From an uncultured Bacteroidales bacterium (GTDB taxonomy: Bacteria > Bacteroidota > Bacteroidia > Bacteroidales > UBA3663): a stretch of DNA of 64,000 nt. Numbering within the stretch: position 1 is the first letter of the stretch; every line of letters starts with the position of its first letter. Positions 26,397 through 35,598 of this stretch are shown in pieces. The translations under genes and the position numbers were made by a program. Under the pieces are notes generated by a model. It was not told the DNA's origin. It saw only the letters and a list, made by a program, of their open reading frames with translations, and ran no database searches. The DNA lies in NCBI GenBank assembly GCA_905235375.1, contig CAJOLH010000001.1, positions 108,898 to 172,897 of the forward strand. Direction: 5' to 3'.

Positions 26397-27475
26397 TCAT
26401 GTTTTGTAAAAAAATACTTGATACGGCTAAACATTGACTTTCTGTTCTCCTCCGTAGGAATGCAGTTCGTTCCATTGGCAAGCTTCTCCACAGCCTTCTT
26501 TTCATCTGCCGAGAGTCTCTCGGGCACAAATACAAGAATATTGACTATGAGGTCGCCGAGATTGCCGGAATCCTTCGAGGGCAAACCTTTTCCCTTCAGG
26601 CGTAAAATCTTGCCAGGTTGTGTTCCTGCTGGCACATTGATTCTCAAACGACCATTGAGCGCGGGAATCTCAACCGATCCTCCCAGAGCAGCGGTTGGGA
26701 ACGAAATGAGACAGTTGTAAACCAGGTCCTCATGGTCGCGAAGCAACTCGGGATGCGGTATCTCCTCAATGTTGACAATCAGGTCACCAGGAATGCCTTT
26801 GCCACCAGGTGCCGCATTGCCCTTTCCCTTCGACCTGAACTTCTGTCCTTCCATCACGCCCTTGGGCAGATGAATAGGGATAATATCCTCCACTTGACGA
26901 ACTGTGCCCGAGGCATCAGCGACCGAATGTTTAATCTTGATTTTCTTGTCAACACCATTCATCACATCATCGAGCGAAACACGCAACGTGATGTTGATGT
27001 CCTGACCTTTGACTGCCTGCTGGAAAGGATTGAAGCCTTCTGCACCATTGCCAAAGCCAAAACCTTCGAAGCCGCTGAATGGATTGCCTGATGTAGTGTA
27101 CGAATAAGTTGAGCCACCACGTGTGCGCCCTCTTGAGTTAGCATCTCCGAAGAAGGCATTAAAGATATCAAACGGATCAAAGTCCATTCCACTGAAATCA
27201 AAGCCTCCAGTACTGCCGCCTCCACCGAAGCCACCATTCATTCCGGCATGACCAAACTGGTCATATCGGGCACGTTTCTGATCGTCGCTCAAGACAGCGT
27301 ATGCTTCGCCAACCTCCTTAAAGTTCTTTTCGGCGTTTTTCTGCTCTGCCTCACTTGCCTGCTGCCACTTGTCTGGGTGCCACTTCATGGCCAACTTTCG
27401 ATAAGCCTTCTTTATTTCATCGATCGATGCTCCCTTTTGAAGACCCAGAACCTCATAATAATCTCTCTTTGCCAT
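26393..27475 (-). CDS. dnaJ: DnaJ-like Hsp40 co-chaperone lacking the zinc finger
   Basis: A 360-residue J-protein stimulating DnaK ATPase. The J domain (residues 1-70) has the HPD motif in KWHPDKW. A Gly/Phe-rich stretch follows ([14 protein letters not shown]), then the two C-terminal beta domains ([35 protein letters not shown]). The CxxCxGxG zinc-finger repeats of type I DnaJ are entirely missing: KKIKIKHSV runs directly into [13 protein letters not shown]. It is therefore a type II (CbpA/DnaJB1-like) protein sitting where dnaJ is expected, 27 bp after grpE. It could be CbpA with the true dnaJ elsewhere. Confidence 0.88.
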   Translation of the reverse strand: MAKRDYYEVLGLQKGASIDEIKKAYRKLAMKWHPDKWQQASEAEQKNAEKNFKEVGEAYAVLSDDQKRARYDQFGHAGMNGGFGGGGSTGGFDFSGMDFDPFDIFNAFFGDANSRGRTRGGSTYSYTTSGNPFSGFEGFGFGNGAEGFNPFQQAVKGQDINITLRVSLDDVMNGVDKKIKIKHSVADASGTVRQVEDIIPIHLPKGVMEGQKFRSKGKGNAAPGGKGIPGDLIVNIEEIPHPELLRDHEDLVYNCLISFPTAALGGSVEIPALNGRLRINVPAGTQPGKILRLKGKGLPSKDSGNLGDLIVNILVFVPERLSADEKKAVEKLANGTNCIPTEENRKSMFSRIKYFFTKHE

Positions 27476-27502
27476 AATATTACATTTTCTCCTATTTAAA
27501 TA

Positions 27503-28093
27503 TTATTGACCTACTACGACTTTCGCATACCTGACCACCTTGTCGTAAAGTTTATAGCCCTTTGTAGGACAATCCACAATTTTTCCTTTAAGCGACGGAT
27601 CGGGTGCGGGAAACATCGTGATGGCTTCGTGGATTTTGTCATCGAAGTCATCTCCTGGATTAGCGGGAATAACGGTGACTTGCTGCTGCTTAAGGTATCC
27701 TTGAAACTTCTGCATAATCAACGCCACTCCTTCTTTCACGCTTTCTATATCATCTGCTTTGTCGATATGTTGCATTGCACGCTCCAGATCATCTATGACG
27801 GGCAGTAAAGCCTCAATAGCCTTCTGACTACCATATTTGATCAAATCAGCCTTTTCTTGAATGGTACGTTTGCGGAAATTATCAAACTCTGCCGCACGAT
27901 ACAGAGCATCCTTCTGAAGTTGTTCAATCTTCGCCTCCAGCTCGGCTATGCGTTCTTCGGGAGTCGGTTCGTGAACCTCCTCTACTTCTGTGGGCTTCGA
28001 TTCTTGAGCATCGTCCGCATTTTCAGGCTCAACGACCGGCACCTCTTCACCCTTTACCTCTTCGTTGTCGAATGATTGCTTGTTCTCTTCCAT
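27503..28093 (-). CDS. grpE: GrpE nucleotide exchange factor
   Basis: A 196-residue DnaK exchange factor. An acidic disordered N-terminus (VKGEEVPVVEPENADDAQE) is followed by the long dimerisation coiled coil (RIAELEAKIEQLQKDALYR), then AAEFDNFRKRT and the C-terminal beta domain ending VDCPTKGYKLYDKVVRYAKV. It is first in grpE-dnaJ-TSCPD and divergent from ispE. No CIRCE (GAGTG-type) heat-shock element was evident in the gap. Confidence 0.95.
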   Translation of the reverse strand: MEENKQSFDNEEVKGEEVPVVEPENADDAQESKPTEVEEVHEPTPEERIAELEAKIEQLQKDALYRAAEFDNFRKRTIQEKADLIKYGSQKAIEALLPVIDDLERAMQHIDKADDIESVKEGVALIMQKFQGYLKQQQVTVIPANPGDDFDDKIHEAITMFPAPDPSLKGKIVDCPTKGYKLYDKVVRYAKVVVGQ

Positions 28094-28224
28094 AATATAT
28101 ATAATTTTTGTTAATAATCAGTATCGAATGGTTTGCAAAAATCATGCCACGACAATTTTTCATAATTTATCGGCAAAGAAAGATATTTTTTGAGCTTAGA
28201 TTTCTGTATTTCGAAAAAATTTGT

Positions 28225-28232
28225 TATATTTG
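28225..28232 (+). promoter_or_regulatory. Minus-7 promoter element of ispE
   Basis: TATATTTG matches TAnnTTTG, 48 bp before the ispE ATG at 28280. The TTG element upstream is not well conserved. Confidence 0.55.
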
Positions 28233-28279
28233 CACCGAAATTTTGTCACACCTTCATTAGTACATTATATATATTATAT

Positions 28280-29179
28280 ATGATTCTCTTTCCCGAAGCC
28301 AAAATCAACATCGGACTCAACGTGATACGTCGTCGCGAGGATGGCTACCATATCCTTCAGACACTTTTCTATCCCATCAACTGGTGCGATGCACTGGAAA
28401 TTCTTCCCTTGTCGGAAGGCAAGGACGACGATTGCCTCCGCACTGCTGACAACAAGGTCCATTGGCACCAGACAGGCATAAGCGTTGATTGCGATCCCGA
28501 ACATAACCTCTGCGTGAAGGCTTATCGATTGCTGCAGGAACGGTTCCCTGCATTACCCGCAGTCGAAATGCACCTTGAAAAACAGATACCCTTTGGGGCT
28601 GGCCTGGGTGGTGGATCATCCGATGGTTCACATGCCTTGCTGATGTTGCGAGAAATGTTCAATCTGGATGTCTCCGATGCCGAACTCGAAGTCATGGCGG
28701 CACGCATGGGTGCCGACTGTGCTTTCTTCTGCCGATGCGGCAACCGATTGAACACAGCCGGCAACCAGCAAAAGATGCAAGCACAATACTGTGAAGGCAT
28801 CGGCCACGAAATTGTTCCCCATCCCCTATCTCTTCAAGGCAAGTATATCGTCGTGGTTAAACCGCCCTTCGGAGTAAGTACTCGCGAAGCATATAGCAAC
28901 GTCCATCCCAAAATACCCAAAGTTTCACTCGACATGAGACTGACTTGTCCGTTGGACGAATGGAAGGATTGCATACATAACGATTTCGAGGATTCCGTCT
29001 TCCCACTCTATCCGCAACTCAATACCATCAAGCAGCAACTCTACCAACGGGGAGCGCTCTACGCAAGCATGTCGGGATCCGGCTCAGCTCTTTTTGGCAT
29101 CTTCGAACATGAGCAACAAGATTGCGCAACATGGTTTGACGAAAAACATATCGTTAGCGGTCACTGGGCATTAGTGTAA
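28280..29179 (+). CDS. ispE: 4-diphosphocytidyl-2-C-methyl-D-erythritol kinase
   Basis: GHMP-family kinase phosphorylating CDP-methylerythritol in the non-mevalonate (MEP) isoprenoid pathway. The start at 28280 (MILFPEAKINIGLNVI) is preferred over an upstream Met because family members begin there and the promoter overlaps the longer frame. The 299-residue product has the ATP loop PFGAGLGGGSSDGS, the substrate motif AKINIGL and the C-terminal MSGSGSALFG. Confidence 0.96.
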   Translation: MILFPEAKINIGLNVIRRREDGYHILQTLFYPINWCDALEILPLSEGKDDDCLRTADNKVHWHQTGISVDCDPEHNLCVKAYRLLQERFPALPAVEMHLEKQIPFGAGLGGGSSDGSHALLMLREMFNLDVSDAELEVMAARMGADCAFFCRCGNRLNTAGNQQKMQAQYCEGIGHEIVPHPLSLQGKYIVVVKPPFGVSTREAYSNVHPKIPKVSLDMRLTCPLDEWKDCIHNDFEDSVFPLYPQLNTIKQQLYQRGALYASMSGSGSALFGIFEHEQQDCATWFDEKHIVSGHWALV

Positions 29180-29258
29180 ACGATTGCCTAAATTGATGAA
29201 CAAAGCATTATAATTCATGCAATTTTTACAATTATTGCACATTTTTTCATCAAAAAAT

Positions 29259-29289
29259 TTGGATTTAATTGCAAAATCAATTATCTTTG
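29259..29289 (+). promoter_or_regulatory. Promoter of the LacI-family regulator gene
   Basis: TTG (29259-29261), 20-bp spacer and TATCTTTG (29282-29289) fit the Bacteroidetes consensus. The start codon is about 50 bp downstream. Confidence 0.65.
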
Positions 29290-29338
29290 CACCCGTACAA
29301 GACTCAAACAAATTAAAACATTTCCTATCATTATCAAC

Positions 29339-30361
29339 ATGGGCGAAAAAGGGAAAGTAACGATTTACGACTTGGCACAACGACTCCATACAACGGCATC
29401 AACGGTTTCGAGAGCCTTGCAGAACAACCCGCGCATCAGCCTCAAAACGCGAGAGGCAGTGCAAAAACTCGCAAAGGAGCTCAACTATATCCCAGATCCT
29501 GTAGCACACCATCTGCGCACTGGCAAAGGTAATGTTCTTGGCATCATTGTTCCACGCATCGACCGCAATTTCTTTGCGACCATCATATCCTCGTTCCAGA
29601 ATCATGCGCAAAAACATGGATTCCAGGTCATCATTGCCGCCAGTGGCGAGAGTGAGGAACTGGAAGCCAATGCCATCAAGGCAATGATTGCCAAGAAAGT
29701 CGATGGAGTAGCCGTGTCTCTTTCCACCGAGACGAAGGACCCCGTCTATCCCGAAATGCTCGCCCAGCACAATATCCCTCTTGTGTATTTCGATCGTTTG
29801 CCTGAAAAGGTTTCCGATTGCGATTCGGTATGCAACGACAACTTCCAGATTGGCTATGATGCCGTTGTTCAGTTGCACAAACTCGGCTGCTGCAAAATCT
29901 GTCATTTCGCAGGGCCGTTCGTTCAGCCTTCCTACTCCGATCGTTACAAAGGTTATCGAAAAGCGCTTGAGGATCTCGGATTGCCTTTCCACGACGAATG
30001 GGTATTCCAAAATTCCATCACCATTGAGGCTGGTACCGAAGCCGCCCAACGCATCCTCCAGATGGAGAATCGTCCAGATGGAATCTTTTCGGCGGGCGAC
30101 TTCCCTGCCATTACTGCCATCGACATTTTCCGTCGCAAGGGCATCAAGGTTCCCGAAGAGATTGCCATTATCGGTGTCGCCAACGAACCGTTCGACAATT
30201 ACCTGTCCACACCACTTGCATCGTTCGACCTGCATCAGCAACGCATTGGTGAGATGGCTGCGAAACTGCTCCTTTCCCACCTCGGCGAGATACCCGAGAT
30301 GAGTCACCCTTCGCACCTCATCGTCAACCACAACCTGATATTACGGGACTCGGCCATCTGA
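29339..30361 (+). CDS. LacI-family transcriptional regulator
   Basis: A 340-residue DNA-binding regulator. The N-terminal helix-turn-helix (VTIYDLAQRLHTTASTVSRALQ) and hinge (IPDPVAHHLRTGK) precede a periplasmic-binding-protein-like sugar domain (VLGIIVPRIDRNFFATI; DGIFSAGDFPAITAIDIFRRKGIKVPEE). It sits 70 bp upstream of an SDR dehydrogenase gene on the same strand, so a role in sugar-acid metabolism is likely. The effector is unknown, and I did not find a convincing operator palindrome. Confidence 0.93.
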   Translation: MGEKGKVTIYDLAQRLHTTASTVSRALQNNPRISLKTREAVQKLAKELNYIPDPVAHHLRTGKGNVLGIIVPRIDRNFFATIISSFQNHAQKHGFQVIIAASGESEELEANAIKAMIAKKVDGVAVSLSTETKDPVYPEMLAQHNIPLVYFDRLPEKVSDCDSVCNDNFQIGYDAVVQLHKLGCCKICHFAGPFVQPSYSDRYKGYRKALEDLGLPFHDEWVFQNSITIEAGTEAAQRILQMENRPDGIFSAGDFPAITAIDIFRRKGIKVPEEIAIIGVANEPFDNYLSTPLASFDLHQQRIGEMAAKLLLSHLGEIPEMSHPSHLIVNHNLILRDSAI

Positions 30362-30431
30362 GGATTGACTATTGACTAATTATAACCAAATTATTTGCAT
30401 ATTTTCCACTAACCATTAAATTTTCATCAAC

Positions 30432-31238
30432 ATGACAAGTTTGAAAGACTTTTCTCTTGAAGGCAAAAATGCCTGGATCACTGGTGCATCCTACGGCATC
30501 GGTTTCAACATTGCCAAGGCATTTGTTGCAGCTGGTGTAAAAACCATCATTTTCAACGACATCAACGAAGCTGCCCTTGAACGTGGCCTGAACAACTACA
30601 AAGAGGCAGGTATCACCAACGTAAAGGGCTACGTTTGCAACGTTACCGACGAGGTAGCTGTGGGCGAGCTTGTTAAGAAGATCCACGAGGAAGTGGGACA
30701 GATTGACATCCTCGTCAACAATGCCGGCATCATCAAGCGCATCCCAATGCACGAGATGAAGCGCAGCGAGTTCCAGGCCGTCATCGACGTTGACCTTGTT
30801 GCTCCCTATATCGTATCTGCCGCTGTCCTCCCCGAGATGATGGAACGTCGTGAAGGCAAGATCATCAACATCTGTTCAATGATGTCAGAGCTTGGCCGTG
30901 AGACTGTCAGTGCATACGCAGCAGCCAAGGGCGGTCTGAAGATGCTCACGCGAAACATCTGCTCCGAGTACGGCGAGTACAATATCCAATGCAACGGCAT
31001 CGGCCCAGGCTATATTGCTACCCCACAAACCGCACCTCTCCGCGAACGTCAGCCCGACGGAAGTCGTCACCCCTTCGACAGCTTCATCTGCGCCAAGACT
31101 CCAGCAGGCCGTTGGCTCAATCCTGAAGAACTTGGAGGGCCCGCAGTGTTCCTCGCTTCACATGCTTCCGACGCTGTCAACGGTCACGTTCTTTACGTGG
31201 ATGGAGGCATCCTTGCCTACATCGGCAAACAGCCTTAA
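30432..31238 (+). CDS. SDR-family gluconate 5-dehydrogenase / KduD-like oxidoreductase
   Basis: A 268-residue short-chain dehydrogenase. The cofactor motif TGASYGIG, NNAGII, and the catalytic Ser...YxxxK (SMMSELGRETVSAYAAAKGG) are intact. The sequence resembles Bacteroidales proteins annotated gluconate 5-dehydrogenase and the related KduD (2-deoxy-gluconate 3-dehydrogenase). With unsaturated-uronate-producing enzymes elsewhere in the window, a KduD-like step from pectin breakdown is plausible, but kduI is not adjacent. A strong terminator follows, isolating it from nqrA. Confidence 0.85.
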   Translation: MTSLKDFSLEGKNAWITGASYGIGFNIAKAFVAAGVKTIIFNDINEAALERGLNNYKEAGITNVKGYVCNVTDEVAVGELVKKIHEEVGQIDILVNNAGIIKRIPMHEMKRSEFQAVIDVDLVAPYIVSAAVLPEMMERREGKIINICSMMSELGRETVSAYAAAKGGLKMLTRNICSEYGEYNIQCNGIGPGYIATPQTAPLRERQPDGSRHPFDSFICAKTPAGRWLNPEELGGPAVFLASHASDAVNGHVLYVDGGILAYIGKQP

Positions 31239-31268
31239 TGAATCTTTTTTTGACAACTTTAAGTATCA

Positions 31269-31308
31269 AACCCCACTGCAACCCAACTGCAGTGGGGTTC
31301 TTTTTTTT
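31269..31308 (+). terminator. Strong intrinsic terminator after the SDR gene
   Basis: Perfect 12-bp arms AACCCCACTGCA / TGCAGTGGGGTT, 7-base loop, then C and eight T. Confidence 0.92.
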
Positions 31309-31348
31309 AAATAAGAGAATACATATTTTAAAATTAAGTATTTTTCAC

Positions 31349-31356
31349 TATCTTTG
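31349..31356 (+). promoter_or_regulatory. Minus-7 promoter element of the nqr operon
   Basis: TATCTTTG lies 57 bp before the nqrA ATG, after a terminator, in an A/T-rich gap. Confidence 0.6.
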
Positions 31357-31413
31357 CACGCGTATTGTATAATAAGGTAAATTACAACCAACAATCAATA
31401 AACATTCTTTTTA

Positions 31414-32769
31414 ATGGCAAATGTTATTAAGCTCAAAAAAGGCTTGAACATCAACCTGGAGGGTACTCCTGAAGAGAAGTTTGTAAACGTCAAGGAGGCC
31501 AAAAAGGTCACCCTCGTTCCAGACGACTTCGTGATGTGTACCCCTAAGATTGTGCTCAAAGCCGGTGATGCTGTTAAAGCTGGAGACGAAGTTTTCCATG
31601 ACAAACAGTATCCAGAGATTAAGTTCGTGAGCCCTGTGAGCGGCATCCTGGAGGATGTCGTTCGTGGTGACCGACGCAAAGTGCTTGGCATCGTCATTGC
31701 AAACGATGGCAAGGGCACCAGTGCACAACTGTCTGTCGTTGACCCCAAGACTGCATCAGTCGAAGAGGTCAAGCAAGCGATGCTCGATGGTGGCGTATGG
31801 CCTTTCCTCACACAGCGTCCCTACGGCGTTCTCGCCAATCCTTCCCTCCAGCCACGCGACATCTTTGTGACCGCGCTCAACACCGCTCCCCTTGCTCCCA
31901 GTTTCGACATGATTGTCAAGGGTCAGGAGAAGGACTTTGAAACCGGTCTCGCAGCGCTCGCTAAGCTCAGCAAAGGAAAGGTGTATGTAGGTGCTGCTGC
32001 CAACACCACCATTCCCACCCTCAATGGTGTCGAGAAGGTAACCGTTGAAGGTCCACACCCTGCAGGCAATGTAGGTGTGCAAATCAACAATTTCAAGCCC
32101 ATCAACAAGGGTGAAATCGTTTGGACCGCCAACGCACAGGACGTAATCATTATCGGCCGTATTCTCAACGGCAAGTGCGACTTCTCCCGCATCATCACCA
32201 TTGCCGGTTCCGAAATCGTTGCACCTGCTTATGCCAAGGTACAGGCTGGTACACCACTCGCCGACATCCTTGATGGCAAGGTAAAGCATGTGGAGTACAA
32301 GCAGCGTGTCATCAACGGTGACGTGCTGACAGGTGTCGCCACCGGACTTACAGGTTCACTTAACTTCAAGGGACAGACCGTCACCGTCATTCCCGAAGGT
32401 GACACCACCGACGAGATCTTCGGATGGATCACTCCGGGCCTGAACCGTTACTCTACCTCCAACACTGGCCTTGCCGGTCTGTTCGGTCTGTTCAAGTCCA
32501 AGAAATGGAAACTCGATGCCCGCCTGAAAGGTGGACCGCGTGCGCTCATCGTCAGCGGTGAGTGGGAACGTGTTTTCCCAATGGACATCTATCCAGAGCA
32601 CCTCTACAAGGCTGTCCTGGCCTACGACATCGACAAGATGGAGCAGCTTGGCATTTACGAGGTACTGCCTGAGGACTTCGCTCTTTGTGAGTTTGTTGAC
32701 GTCTCGAAGAATCCTGTTCAGCAGGTCATCGCTGACGGTCTCGTCAAACTGCGCAAGGAGATGGAATAA
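31414..32769 (+). CDS. nqrA: Na+-NQR subunit A
   Basis: Cytoplasm-facing subunit of the Na+-translocating NADH:quinone oxidoreductase, which couples NADH oxidation to sodium export. The 451-residue length and motifs (KAGDAVKAGDEVFHDKQYPEIKFVSPVSG; GDTTDEIFGWITPG) match the family. It is the first of six clustered genes nqrABCDEF, 27 bp before nqrB. Confidence 0.97.
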   Translation: MANVIKLKKGLNINLEGTPEEKFVNVKEAKKVTLVPDDFVMCTPKIVLKAGDAVKAGDEVFHDKQYPEIKFVSPVSGILEDVVRGDRRKVLGIVIANDGKGTSAQLSVVDPKTASVEEVKQAMLDGGVWPFLTQRPYGVLANPSLQPRDIFVTALNTAPLAPSFDMIVKGQEKDFETGLAALAKLSKGKVYVGAAANTTIPTLNGVEKVTVEGPHPAGNVGVQINNFKPINKGEIVWTANAQDVIIIGRILNGKCDFSRIITIAGSEIVAPAYAKVQAGTPLADILDGKVKHVEYKQRVINGDVLTGVATGLTGSLNFKGQTVTVIPEGDTTDEIFGWITPGLNRYSTSNTGLAGLFGLFKSKKWKLDARLKGGPRALIVSGEWERVFPMDIYPEHLYKAVLAYDIDKMEQLGIYEVLPEDFALCEFVDVSKNPVQQVIADGLVKLRKEME

Positions 32770-32796
32770 TTGTCAAACTGTAAATTATCCTGTCCA

Positions 32797-33969
32797 ATGA
32801 AACTGAACGATTATATCAACGAAAAGATTGACCCCCTTTTCCAGAAGGGCGGCAAGTATGAGAAGCTGTGGTCTGTCTATGACAGCTTCCATACATTCCT
32901 CTTCGTTCCTCGTCATACTGCTGCCCGCAAGGGTGTGCAGGTTCACGATTCGGTAGATTCCAAGCGAGTAATCATGATGGTTATCCTTGCACTGGTACCT
33001 GCTGCACTCGTCGGTATGTGGAACGTAGGTTATCAGCACGATCTGGCTCTCGGCATCAACGACGGCTGGTTCATGCAGTTCCTCTACGGCCTTGTGGCAT
33101 TTCTTCCCAAGGTTGTCGTAAGCTATGTAGTGGGTCTTGGCATTGAAATGACTGTGGCCTGTATCAAGCGTGAAGAAGTGGCCGAAGGCTTCCTTGCTAC
33201 CGGTCTGCTCATTCCGATGATTGTCCCCGTCAATACACCGCTCTGGATGATTGCTGTGGCTACCGCCTTCTCAGTGATCTTTGCCAAGGAAATCTTTGGC
33301 GGCACTGGCATGAACATTTTCAACCCTGCGCTCATCACCCGCGCATTCCTGTTCTTTGCCTATCCAAAGGCAATGTCAGGCGATGAAGTATTCGTGCGCA
33401 CCGGCTCGGCGCTCTGCAACTCCCCCATCGAGGGCACAGCTGTGGTTGATGGCTTTTCGGGCGCTACTCCATTGGCAGCCGTTGCCGATGGTTCGTTCGA
33501 TCCTGCCACCTATTCCACCATTGATGCCTTCCTGGGCTGCATCCCAGGCTCGATTGCCGAAACTTCGACGTTGGCAATTCTCCTTGGTGCATGTCTACTT
33601 CTGCTGACCCGCGTTGCCAGCTGGCGTATCATGCTCTCCGTATTCGTCGGTGGCGCTGCTATGTCGGCAATCATTGCTGCCTTCTCCGACAATGCCCCAA
33701 CCGTTTGCCAGCAGCTCTGCTTCGGCGGTTTCGCTTTTGCCGCAGTCTTCATGGCTACCGACCCTGTCACAGGTTGTCGCACCAATACCGGCAAATTCAT
33801 CTATGGCCTGTTCATTGGCGTGATGGCCATTCTGATTCGTATGTTCAACACGGGCTATCCCGAAGGCGCTATGATGGCAGTCCTCCTCGGCAATGCCTGT
33901 GCTCCTCTCATCGATTACTGTGTTGTCAAATCTAATATTTCAAAGCGTGCAAAACGCGTAAATGCATAA
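32797..33969 (+). CDS. nqrB: Na+-NQR subunit B
   Basis: Polytopic membrane subunit with covalent FMN. I start at the Met of MKLNDYINEKID; nine codons of longer frame upstream look like leader sequence. The 390-residue product has many membrane segments and the flavinylation motif SGAT (in DGFSGATPLAAV), whose Thr carries FMN by analogy with Vibrio NqrB. The flavin transferase ApbE is not in the window. It ends 4 bases before the nqrC start. Confidence 0.97.
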   Translation: MKLNDYINEKIDPLFQKGGKYEKLWSVYDSFHTFLFVPRHTAARKGVQVHDSVDSKRVIMMVILALVPAALVGMWNVGYQHDLALGINDGWFMQFLYGLVAFLPKVVVSYVVGLGIEMTVACIKREEVAEGFLATGLLIPMIVPVNTPLWMIAVATAFSVIFAKEIFGGTGMNIFNPALITRAFLFFAYPKAMSGDEVFVRTGSALCNSPIEGTAVVDGFSGATPLAAVADGSFDPATYSTIDAFLGCIPGSIAETSTLAILLGACLLLLTRVASWRIMLSVFVGGAAMSAIIAAFSDNAPTVCQQLCFGGFAFAAVFMATDPVTGCRTNTGKFIYGLFIGVMAILIRMFNTGYPEGAMMAVLLGNACAPLIDYCVVKSNISKRAKRVNA

Positions 33970-33973
33970 GACT

Positions 33974-34909
33974 ATGAATCGTAATTCAAATGTTTATACT
34001 GTCATCTACGCTACCGTTTTGACAGTATTGGTAGCTATCCTTCTGTCCGCAGCTGCCCTTGGCCTGAAGGACAAGCAGAAGGCTAACACCGACAATGAGA
34101 AGAAACAGCAGATACTGCAATCCGTGGCCACCAAGATTGGCAAGGACGTCACCTTTGAGAATGCTGCCGAACTCTGGCAGGAACTCAAGATGGACGAAGC
34201 CATGTTCTGCGTGAATACCAATGGCGAGAAGGTCGATGGCAAGGCTTTTGACATCGCGTCGAAGACCCTATTCAGCGGTGGCAAGATCATCAAGGATGCC
34301 TCACTTCCCGTATATGTAGCCAATATCGATGGTGTTACCTACCGCATAGTAAGCATGTACGGAGCAGGTCTCTGGGGTCCCATCTGGGGTTATCTGTCCG
34401 TTGATCCTGAGGGCAAGGTAGCTGGTGTATCGTTTGACCACGAATCAGAGACCGCCGGACTTGGTGCCAAAATCAAGGACGATCCCAATTTCGCAAAAGC
34501 CTTCATCGGCAAGAGCATCTTCACCGATGGCAAGTTTACTTCCGTTTCCGTCACCAAGGCCGGCAAGCCTGCCAACCATGGAGGCGATAAGGTAGATGCC
34601 ATCACAGGTGCTACCAAAACTTCCGACTTTGTGGGCGATATGATTTATGAGTCACTGCTTGGCTACGTTCCATTCCTCCAGAGTGGCACAGTCAATTCCG
34701 ACTGCTGCAAGAAGCAGGAAGGTGGTTGCTGCGAGAAGCAGGATGCAGGTTGCTGCGAGAAGCAGGAAGCAGGTTGCTGTGAGAAGCAGGAATCTGACTG
34801 CTGCAAAAAGCAGGATGCTGGCTGCTGCGAGAAGAAAGGCTGCAAAGAGGAAGGCAAATCCGAGTGTGCCGAAAAGGCTGAATGTGATGCCTGCAAAAAG
34901 GCTGAGTAA
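33974..34909 (+). CDS. nqrC: Na+-NQR subunit C with cysteine-rich repeat tail
   Basis: A 311-residue subunit with an N-terminal membrane anchor (VYTVIYATVLTVLVAILL), a periplasmic FMN domain and the flavinylation motif TGAT (DAITGATKTSDF). I use the second Met (MNRNSNVY) as start. After the normal end (YVPFLQSG, about residue 239) there is an extra tail of about 70 residues holding 16 Cys: six CC pairs spaced every 8 residues (pattern CCEKQxAG) and four single Cys. At DNA level the first CC codons recur every 24 bp from 34703 to 34823. The tail should face the periplasm, since the NqrC soluble domain does. Metal binding is a guess. Confidence 0.95.
   Translation: MNRNSNVYTVIYATVLTVLVAILLSAAALGLKDKQKANTDNEKKQQILQSVATKIGKDVTFENAAELWQELKMDEAMFCVNTNGEKVDGKAFDIASKTLFSGGKIIKDASLPVYVANIDGVTYRIVSMYGAGLWGPIWGYLSVDPEGKVAGVSFDHESETAGLGAKIKDDPNFAKAFIGKSIFTDGKFTSVSVTKAGKPANHGGDKVDAITGATKTSDFVGDMIYESLLGYVPFLQSGTVNSDCCKKQEGGCCEKQDAGCCEKQEAGCCEKQESDCCKKQDAGCCEKKGCKEEGKSECAEKAECDACKKAE
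34703..34846 (+). repeat. 24-bp coding repeat inside nqrC
   Basis: Six units of 24 bp start at 34703, 34727, 34751, 34775, 34799 and 34823, each opening TGCTGC/TGCTGT and continuing with AAG-rich codons (consensus CCEKQxAG). Spacing is exact and in frame. Such repeats can expand or contract without a frameshift. Confidence 0.92.
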
Positions 34910-34944
34910 TTGTTAATTGTTAATTGTCAATCGAAATAACAGTT

Positions 34945-35577
34945 ATGGCAAATGAAAAGAAACCCGGTGTTTTCACCGGACCACTCTGGACCAACAACCC
35001 TGTGGTAGTCCAGGTGCTTGGTATCTGCTCGGCCCTTGCGGTTACTACGCAGATGAAGCCTGCACTCGTCATGGGCATCTCCCTGACCTGTGTACTGGCT
35101 TTCGCCAACGTGATCATTTCCGTGCTCCGCAACACCATCCCTAACCGAATCCGCATCATTGTTCAGTTGGTAGTCGTTGCTGCACTTGTAATTATTGTCA
35201 ATCAAATCCTGAAAGCCTACGTCTATGATGTGAGCAAGGCTCTTTCGGTATATGTAGGTCTGATCATCACCAACTGCATTCTGATGGGTCGTCTGGAGGC
35301 ATTTGCATTGGGAAACAAACCTTTCCCTGCTCTTCTTGATGGTCTTGGCAATGGCCTTGGCTACGCCATGATCCTCTTCATCACTGCCACCATTCGCGAG
35401 CTCTTCGGAAGCGGAACACTCTTCGGCTACGATGTCATCGCACGCTTCGTCAACGAAGCCGGTTATGACGGCTATCAGAACTGCGGCTTCTTTACTATGC
35501 CTGCAGCAGCTCTGATTATTCTTGGTTGCATCATTTGGTATCAGCGTGCCAAGAACCCCGATCTTCAGGATAAGTAA
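34945..35577 (+). CDS. nqrD: Na+-NQR subunit D
   Basis: A 210-residue membrane subunit, started at the Met of MANEKKPGVFTG (the seven upstream codons look like leader). Cys in LGICSAL and in TNCILMGR correspond to the paired-membrane [2Fe-2S] ligands shared between NqrD and NqrE in Vibrio. It is 35 bp after nqrC across an A/T-rich TTAATTG spacer. Confidence 0.97.
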   Translation: MANEKKPGVFTGPLWTNNPVVVQVLGICSALAVTTQMKPALVMGISLTCVLAFANVIISVLRNTIPNRIRIIVQLVVVAALVIIVNQILKAYVYDVSKALSVYVGLIITNCILMGRLEAFALGNKPFPALLDGLGNGLGYAMILFITATIRELFGSGTLFGYDVIARFVNEAGYDGYQNCGFFTMPAAALIILGCIIWYQRAKNPDLQDK

Positions 35578-35598
35578 TACCCTTAAAACATCTGCAAA

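Noticed and set aside
28094..28279. Heat-shock CIRCE element before grpE
   Set aside because: No inverted repeat of that type could be seen in the grpE-ispE gap.
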